Source: Clostridia bacterium (lineage in GTDB: Bacteria > Bacillota_A > Clostridia > Peptostreptococcales > Anaerovoracaceae). Taken from it: a stretch of 10,257 nt of DNA. Both the position numbers and the translations under genes were made by a program. Shown here piece after piece: positions 5,761 to 10,257 of the stretch. The stretch's first letter is position 1. Each line of letters opens with the position of its first letter. Location of the stretch: contig JAKSSI010000032.1 of NCBI GenBank assembly GCA_024403175.1, positions 1-10,257 on the forward strand, read 5' to 3'. The notes beneath the pieces are model-generated. The model worked only from the letters and a program-made list of their open reading frames with translations. It searched no databases and had not been told where the DNA came from.

Positions 5761-6932
5761 TGAAATACGAAGAAAGCTTATCAAAAGTAATTCAGTGCGA
5801 AACAATTTCTAAACTTGGACAGACAGATCTGTCCAAGTTTTATAATAGCCACAATACGCTTAAAGAATTATTCCCTAAGATTTTTGAAGTAGCCGAATAT
5901 GAAGATATAGACGGCTGCATGCTTTTAAAATGGAAGGGTAAGAATTCAGACAAGCCTCGCCTTTTTATGAATCATACAGATGTAGTTGAGGCAAGTGGCG
6001 ATTGGAAGTATCCTCCTTTTTCAGGCGCTATTGCGGAAGGTAAAGTATGGGGCAGAGGCACTCAAGATACAAAGGGTGGCCTTTGGGCAATGCTTGCAGC
6101 TGCAAACGAACTTGCAGAAGAAGGCTTTGTGCCAGACCAGGATACATATTTTGAATCCGCTATTAACGAAGAAATTTCCGGAGAGGGTGCAAATAAAATT
6201 GCAGACATTCTTAAGGAAAGAGGCATTGAGCTTGATTTTGTAATCGACGAAGGCGGCAAGATTTTTAGAGATGGCGACGGCTATATTTCTAAGGTTGGGC
6301 TTTCTGAAAAAGGTGTTAACGAACTTGAGTTTGTTGCTACATCTTTAGGCGGCCATGCATCAAGACCTGAAAGAAATTCGCCTCTTGTAAGATTGGGCAG
6401 ATTTATGGCAGCGGTTGATGATAATTTAGATACCATCTTCCCACCGAAGCTTGTTGAAGAAACAGGGGATATGGAACAAACTTCAATTGGCTTTACTATG
6501 GCGGAAGGATCTGAGGGTCGCAATGTAATGCCAACAAGAGCTAGTATTATCTGCAGTTTAAGAACTTCTCATCATCAGGGGGTAGATGGAAGTATTAAAG
6601 CAATTTCAGATTTTGCAAAACAGTTTGGTGTTGAAACCAATGTGCTCTTTCTTGGCATGGATGTACCTATTTCGCCTTGGAATGAAGATGGCATCTGTAG
6701 TAAAATAAAAGAAGCTGTAAGCAGTGTTTATCCAAACACAAAATTCCAGCCATATATAATGCGCGGAGCATCCGACAGTACGTATTTTACTAAGGTTTGC
6801 AAGAACGTTTATCGTTTCTCTCCTTTCCTTATAACAGAGGAGCAAGAAGCTAGCGTTCACAGCATAAATGAAAATATTGATATTGCAGCATTAGCTCCTG
6901 CAGTAGAGATTTTTAAAGCGCTTATGCGCTAA
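5760..6932 (+). CDS. M20 family metallopeptidase / amidohydrolase (carboxypeptidase S-like)
   Basis: A 390-residue cytoplasmic zinc-dependent hydrolase of the M20 family, which cleaves C-terminal residues of short peptides or N-acyl groups from amino acids. Predicted metal and catalytic residues are in order: H72 and D74 in N-H-T-D-V-V, D103 in G-R-G-T-Q-D-T-K-G-G, catalytic E137 with ligand E138 in I-N-E-E-I-S-G-E-G, D163 in V-I-D-E-G-G, and H367 in V-H-S-I-N-E-N. The dimerisation domain lies between about 185 and 300, starting at V-N-E-L-E-F and including G-G-H-A-S-R-P. The D-W-K-Y-P-P-F-S-G block and overall order resemble the carboxypeptidase S / PM20D1 group more than ArgE or DapE. There is no signal peptide. 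ATG 5760 shares its first base with the ATPase stop; upstream AAAGG is weak, so coupled translation is likely. Its position in the transporter operon suggests it acts on the imported substrate or on a dipeptide. The precise substrate is unknown. Confidence 0.85.
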   Translation: MKYEESLSKVIQCETISKLGQTDLSKFYNSHNTLKELFPKIFEVAEYEDIDGCMLLKWKGKNSDKPRLFMNHTDVVEASGDWKYPPFSGAIAEGKVWGRGTQDTKGGLWAMLAAANELAEEGFVPDQDTYFESAINEEISGEGANKIADILKERGIELDFVIDEGGKIFRDGDGYISKVGLSEKGVNELEFVATSLGGHASRPERNSPLVRLGRFMAAVDDNLDTIFPPKLVEETGDMEQTSIGFTMAEGSEGRNVMPTRASIICSLRTSHHQGVDGSIKAISDFAKQFGVETNVLFLGMDVPISPWNEDGICSKIKEAVSSVYPNTKFQPYIMRGASDSTYFTKVCKNVYRFSPFLITEEQEASVHSINENIDIAALAPAVEIFKALMR

Positions 6933-6950
6933 ATCTAAAGGGATTAGAGA

Positions 6951-8345
6951 ATGAAAAAAGCAAAAACAGTATTTGTCTGCAAAGAATGTGGATATGAGAG
7001 TTCCAAGTGGCTCGGGCAATGCCCGTGCGGTGCTTGGAATTCTTTTTTTGAGCAAAAAGTTGTAGATGCACCTGAAGATGATGTTCGCCGCCGCGGCAGT
7101 GCAAAGAAACAAACTCTTTCTGCACCAACTCCAACACCACTTCCAAAGGTGGCATCAACTGCATCAAAACGAATTGATACGGGTATAGGAGAATTAAACC
7201 GCGTACTTGGCGGCGGCCTTGTAGAAGGTTCCCTAACCCTTATTTCCGGCGAACCAGGCATAGGAAAGTCCACTATAATCATTCAGGCAGCTTCTAATAT
7301 TGCCGAAACTGTTGGCGATGTTTTATACGTATCAGGAGAAGAATCAGAAGAGCAGGTTAAGCTTAGAGCCGATCGCGTATGCAAAGGCTTGTCAGAGCAC
7401 CTGTATTTGCTCTCTGAAACCAACATAGAAGCAATACTTGCTGCAGAAGAACAGCTCAAGCCGAAGTTCCTCATTATAGACTCCATTCAGACTATGTATT
7501 CTGACGATGTAGATTCTGCACCGGGTTCAGTTTCTCAGGTTAGAACCTGCGGAAATATTTTGATGAATATAGGAAAGGGACAGAATATTCCAGTATTCAT
7601 AGTTGCTCATGTTACTAAATCTGGAGAACTTGCCGGACCTAAGATTGTAGAGCATATGGTAGATGCTGTTTTGCAATTTACAGGTGAAAGAAATCAAGAT
7701 CTTAGAATCTTAAGAGCCATCAAAAATCGTTTCGGCACCACATCTGAAATTGGTGCTTTCGAAATGAGAGAAGAAGGTCTTGTCGAAATAGAAAATCTGT
7801 CTAAGATTTTCCTTGAAGGCTTAGAGGATTCCGACGAAGGCGCTTTGGCTACTGCCGTTTATGAAGGCACTCGCCCTCTGCTTCTTGAAATCCAGGCACT
7901 TACAGCTCCATGCAATGTAGGCTTTGCAAGAAGAACCTCTATTGGTATCGATAATCAAAGACTCGGCATGATAGTTGCTGTACTTGAAAGAAAGTGTAAG
8001 ATTACTTTAATTAATAAAGACGTATATGTAAATGTAGTTGGCGGCTTAAAGCCTGAAGGAACAGCAACAGAGCGTGCTGTAGCTTTGGCTATTTGGTCTG
8101 ATGACAAGGGCTATGAGATGCCACAGGATTGCCTGTCCATTGGTGAAATCGGCTTAACTGGAGATCTTCGTCCAGTACAAAATGCCGACAAGCTTGTAAA
8201 AGAAGCTGCACGCATGGGCTTTAAGACAGTCATTCTTCCGAAGCGAAATGCGGTAAAACTTTCGTCAAAAGAAATTAAGCTTATTGGAGTTTCAAGCCTT
8301 TCCGAAGCTATCACTGTATCTTCACAGATTTCACAAAAAGTTTGA
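6951..8345 (+). CDS. radA: DNA repair protein RadA (Sms)
   Basis: A 464-residue RecA-related ATPase that promotes branch migration in recombination and repair, full length for the family. Domains in order: an N-terminal zinc knuckle (C10, C13, C24, C26), a RecA-like core with Walker A G-E-P-G-I-G-K-S-T (100-108) and Walker B L-I-I-D-S (174-178), the RadA-specific K-N-R-F-G motif (258-262), and a C-terminal Lon-protease-like domain from about residue 290 (G-L-K-P-E-G-T-A-T-E-R-A, L-T-G-D-L-R-P-V). The second half of the zinc knuckle reads C-P-C-G-A-W, one residue shorter than the usual C-P-x-C-G. The start at 6951 follows AAAGGGATTAG, 18 bases after the M20 gene, so it may be transcribed from the transporter promoter, although radA commonly sits elsewhere. 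No terminator is visible after it, and the promoter for the next unit overlaps its stop codon. Confidence 0.96.
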   Translation: MKKAKTVFVCKECGYESSKWLGQCPCGAWNSFFEQKVVDAPEDDVRRRGSAKKQTLSAPTPTPLPKVASTASKRIDTGIGELNRVLGGGLVEGSLTLISGEPGIGKSTIIIQAASNIAETVGDVLYVSGEESEEQVKLRADRVCKGLSEHLYLLSETNIEAILAAEEQLKPKFLIIDSIQTMYSDDVDSAPGSVSQVRTCGNILMNIGKGQNIPVFIVAHVTKSGELAGPKIVEHMVDAVLQFTGERNQDLRILRAIKNRFGTTSEIGAFEMREEGLVEIENLSKIFLEGLEDSDEGALATAVYEGTRPLLLEIQALTAPCNVGFARRTSIGIDNQRLGMIVAVLERKCKITLINKDVYVNVVGGLKPEGTATERAVALAIWSDDKGYEMPQDCLSIGEIGLTGDLRPVQNADKLVKEAARMGFKTVILPKRNAVKLSSKEIKLIGVSSLSEAITVSSQISQKV

Positions 8346-8371
8346 GTAGTATTGACCTAAGGTTATATTAT
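8342..8371 (+). promoter_or_regulatory. Probable promoter of the leader RNA and two-component genes
   Basis: TTGAGT (8342-8347), overlapping the radA stop, is 18 bp from TATTAT (8366-8371). The predicted start near 8378 coincides with the first bases of the long closing helix of the leader, so the transcript would begin with the structured element. A TTGACC at 8352 has no suitably spaced -10. Confidence 0.5.
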
Positions 8372-8377
8372 GAAGAG

Positions 8378-8529
8378 GCGCTTTAATGTTTCCGATGGGA
8401 CAATCTGGGATACCGGTTCTTGGTTGTTCCGAGCCAGCGGCGATGGGAGAACCCCAGAACCGCTGTTGGGCTCCCAGCTTAGCGAGAGCGTGTCACAGAG
8501 GGAATGTTAAAGTGACTCTTAATAGGAGT
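8378..8529 (+). promoter_or_regulatory. Structured 5' leader RNA, riboswitch-like, with Shine-Dalgarno-sequestering hairpin; class not recognised
   Basis: This stretch, richer in G and C than its surroundings, folds by eye into a compact element. A 15-bp helix without bulges (8379-8393 with 8500-8514, including four G-U pairs) encloses everything. Inside are hairpin A (GGGACAA 8397-8403 with TTGTTCC 8424-8430, with a smaller CTGG-GATA-CCGG stem in its loop) and hairpin B (GAGCC 8431-8435 with GGCTC 8469-8473, AGCGG 8436-8440 with CCGCT 8460-8464, and TGGG/CCCA at its tip). After these comes a strand with GC-GAGA-GC. Immediately after the closing helix, ACTCTT (8515-8520) pairs with AGGAGT (8524-8529) around AAT, burying the ribosome binding site of the response regulator. 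This is the layout of a translation-controlling riboswitch or protein-binding leader. I compared it from memory with the common riboswitches (SAM, TPP, FMN, cobalamin, lysine, glycine, GEMM, ydaO, ykkC, THF, ZTP) and with T-box and 6S RNA and saw no convincing match. The fold is read by eye and not computed. Confidence 0.65.
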
Positions 8530-8535
8530 AAAACA

Positions 8536-9207
8536 ATGTCTAAAATCTTAATTGTCGATGACGAAGCAAAGATCCGCGAAGTTATCAGAGAATACGCACA
8601 ATTTAATAAATACGAAACCGATGAAGCAGCCGATGGCCTTGAAGCATTAAACAAGGTTATTAAAAATGACTATGATTTAATCATCATGGACATTATGATG
8701 CCAAAGCTCGACGGTTTTTCCGCCTGCAAGGAAATTAAAAAGGAAAAAGATGTTCCAATTATTATGCTTTCCGCAAGAGGCGAAGAATACGATAAGCTTT
8801 TCGGCTTTGAGCTTGGAATAGACGATTATGTTGTTAAGCCTTTCTCCCCTAAAGAGCTTATGGCTAGAGTCGCTGCGGTTCTTGCAAGAAAGAACAAGGC
8901 TAGCGAAATGGTAAAGACTATACTTAAATCCGGCGGCCTTGAAGTAGATATGCAGGGCAGAACAGTTAGTGTAGACGGCGTAAAGGTGGACGTAACTCTT
9001 AAGGAATACGAAATCCTTGCTTACCTTATGCAGAATAAGAACATTGCAATTTCAAGAGATAGACTCCTTTCCGATATTTGGGGCTACGATTTCTTCGGCG
9101 ACGACAGAACCATCGATACTCATATCAAGAATTTAAGAAACAGACTCGGTCAGCACCGAGATAAAATTTCCACTGTTCGTGGCGTAGGATACAAATTTGA
9201 AGACTAA
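8536..9207 (+). CDS. OmpR/PhoB-family two-component response regulator
   Basis: A 223-residue DNA-binding response regulator. Receiver domain (about 1-118): acidic pair D8-D9, phospho-acceptor D52 in D-L-I-I-M-D-I-M-M-P, S79 in the threonine/serine switch position, and K101 in V-V-K-P-F, all intact. The C-terminal winged helix (about 128-223) contains L-T-L-K-E-Y-E-I-L-type residues (T-L-K-E-Y-E-I-L-A-Y-L), S-R-D-R-L-L, the recognition helix R-T-I-D-T-H-I-K-N-L-R-N-R-L and the terminal V-R-G-V-G-Y-K-F. The start at 8536 gives the standard M-S-K-I-L-I-V-D-D-E and has TAGGAG (8523-8528) at 7 bases. An in-frame ATG at 8386 would add 50 low-plausibility residues encoded by the structured leader. 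The gene overlaps the sensor kinase that follows by 11 bases, so the two form one operon. Target genes and signal are unknown. Expression is probably controlled by the leader RNA. Confidence 0.95.
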   Translation: MSKILIVDDEAKIREVIREYAQFNKYETDEAADGLEALNKVIKNDYDLIIMDIMMPKLDGFSACKEIKKEKDVPIIMLSARGEEYDKLFGFELGIDDYVVKPFSPKELMARVAAVLARKNKASEMVKTILKSGGLEVDMQGRTVSVDGVKVDVTLKEYEILAYLMQNKNIAISRDRLLSDIWGYDFFGDDRTIDTHIKNLRNRLGQHRDKISTVRGVGYKFED

Positions 9208-10257
9208 AACAAAATCATTACCAATTAGGGCAAGACTAACGGCAACCTTTATCGGGTTTGCCGTTGTTCTTATGAGCTTATTGTGGCTCATTCTGGCAGG
9301 ATTCTTATCGCAATACTATGAATACTCAATGAAGAGTAAGTGTGAAAGAGCATTAAAGACTGTTTCAAGCCTTTACTCAAGCTCTGAATCCCTTACTTAC
9401 GATGATTTCTGCACGGTGCTTGGTACTGTTGCTGCCGAAAATGACATCTATTTCTATGTAGAAGCCATGGATAACAGTTTCTACATCTCATCAGTAGACG
9501 ACCTTGGTCTTGGTAGACCTTTTAAGGGTAGCCGCGAACTTATGGATGAGGCAAAATTAGATCTCGTATTTGGCTCAAATGAGCTTGTTAGTGTATCTGC
9601 ATCCGATAAGTCAAATCGTCAGGAAACCATAGTTTATGCCACAGCATCAAAAGGCAAAGGCATGGCTCCTATTTACATCTATGCCGTTACTTCCCTTACT
9701 CCAATTGGCCCAGCCATTGGAATTATGAGATCTTTGCTCTTAATCGTAACCTTTGTTTCATTGGCACTGGCTATGATTATCTCCATCGTTCTCTCAAGGC
9801 GTCTTTCCGACCCTATTATCAAGATGAATAATAAGGCAAAGGAATTGGCCGGGGGCAATTACGATGTAACCTTTGAAGGCGGGCATAAATTCCGCGAAAT
9901 GGATCAGCTGGCCGATACTTTAACTGAAGCTGCTGTAGACCTTAAAAAATCCGATGCACTCCAAAAAGACCTTATGGCAAACGTTTCCCACGACTTAAGA
10001 ACTCCTCTTACTATGATTAAGTCTTATGCGGAAATGATAAGAGACTTATCCGGCGACAATCCAGCCAAAAGAGATGAGCATCTTGGCGTAATTATAGGCG
10101 AAACAGACAGACTTTCAGACCTTGTAAACGATGTTTTAACCCTGTCTAAGATGCAGTCTGGTGTTACAGAGCTTGAGTATTCGGAATTTGATATCCAAAA
10201 GGCTGCAAGGTCTGTTTTATCTACCTTTCTTGTACTAGAACACGAGGGTTATAGCTT
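9197..10257 (+). CDS. Two-component sensor histidine kinase (partial, 3' end outside the window)
   Basis: A membrane sensor kinase, presumably the partner of the regulator just upstream; 353 complete codons lie in the window with no stop. The most likely start is TTG at 9197: it has AGGA (9186-9189) at about 7 bases, an in-frame TAG at 9185-9187 rules out anything further upstream, and the next in-frame ATG (9272) would cut into the first membrane segment. Layout: basic N-terminus, membrane segment 1 (about 16-38), an extracellular region (about 40-170) with no domain I can name, membrane segment 2 (about 175-197), HAMP (about 198-250; L-S-D-P-I-I-K-M-N, E-L-A-G-G-N-Y-D-V), then the HisKA domain with phospho-acceptor H265 in N-V-S-H-D-L-R-T-P-L. 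The ATPase domain should follow beyond the window. H-D-L-R-T-P places it among the OmpR-coupled kinases. The signal is unknown. Confidence 0.93.
   Translation, partial: MKTKTKSLPIRARLTATFIGFAVVLMSLLWLILAGFLSQYYEYSMKSKCERALKTVSSLYSSSESLTYDDFCTVLGTVAAENDIYFYVEAMDNSFYISSVDDLGLGRPFKGSRELMDEAKLDLVFGSNELVSVSASDKSNRQETIVYATASKGKGMAPIYIYAVTSLTPIGPAIGIMRSLLLIVTFVSLALAMIISIVLSRRLSDPIIKMNNKAKELAGGNYDVTFEGGHKFREMDQLADTLTEAAVDLKKSDALQKDLMANVSHDLRTPLTMIKSYAEMIRDLSGDNPAKRDEHLGVIIGETDRLSDLVNDVLTLSKMQSGVTELEYSEFDIQKAARSVLSTFLVLEHEGYS

Noticed and set aside
8378..8514. Assignment of the leader RNA to c-di-AMP (ydaO) or tetrahydrofolate riboswitches because of GGGATACC and GCGAGAGCG segments.
   Set aside because: The segments occur in the wrong order and context for ydaO, and GCGAGAGC is just a common GNRA-capped stem. 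The rest of the conserved cores is not seen.
8386..8535. In-frame extension of the response regulator by 50 residues from the ATG at 8386, with GAGG at 8375-8378 as a possible ribosome binding site.
   Set aside because: The extension is encoded by the structured leader, looks unlike any receiver-domain N-terminus, and its apparent ribosome binding site would lie at or before the predicted transcript start. The start at 8536 gives the standard M-S-K-I-L-I-V-D-D-E with its own good site.
1..10257. CRISPR arrays, insertion sequences, integrase or phage genes, and attachment sites.
   Set aside because: No spaced direct repeats, transposase-like frames or terminal inverted repeats were seen. The gene order looks like an ordinary chromosomal region.

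Overview
The window looks like a chromosomal segment of a low-GC Gram-positive anaerobe, probably a Clostridia member and possibly Lachnospiraceae-like. The reasons are the AT-rich intergenic DNA, strong AGGAG-type ribosome binding sites, consensus sigma-A promoters, a lipoprotein-type binding protein and the general gene complement. The taxonomic call is an inference from style and is not backed by a marker gene. All protein genes run on the + strand; one tRNA gene runs on the - strand.

Region 1 (1-1480): the C-terminal end of a probable LysR-type regulator with its terminator, then a three-gene cluster. In the cluster a YczE/YitT-like integral membrane protein sits between two very small single-pass membrane proteins (54 and 40 residues). 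Both small genes have excellent ribosome binding sites. The cluster ends at a terminator. Region 2 (1485-2985): a monocistronic aspartokinase gene with its own promoter and terminator. It converges on a tRNA-Pro(CGG) gene that shares the terminator hairpin.

Region 3 (2986-8345): a polar amino acid ABC transporter operon (lipoprotein binding protein, permease, ATPase) followed without a gap by an M20 metallopeptidase/deacylase and then radA. The promoter is a perfect TTGACA-17-TATAAT surrounded by ArgR/AhrC-like boxes. The TATGCAT-type repeats recur at 31-bp steps, and the best box covers the start of the ribosome binding site. This suggests arginine-responsive control and a role in taking up arginine or a related amino acid or conjugate, with the M20 enzyme processing what is imported. 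A strong hairpin between the binding-protein gene and the permease gene probably gives excess binding protein over membrane components.

Region 4 (8342-10257): a two-component system, an OmpR-type response regulator and a HAMP/HisKA sensor kinase that starts at TTG and runs off the window. It is preceded by a compact, highly structured RNA leader of about 150 nt. A 15-bp closing helix holds two internal hairpins with possible tertiary pairing, and directly after it comes a small hairpin that buries the ribosome binding site. I could not match the leader to a riboswitch class I know, and it is the most interesting candidate for an undescribed element in this window.
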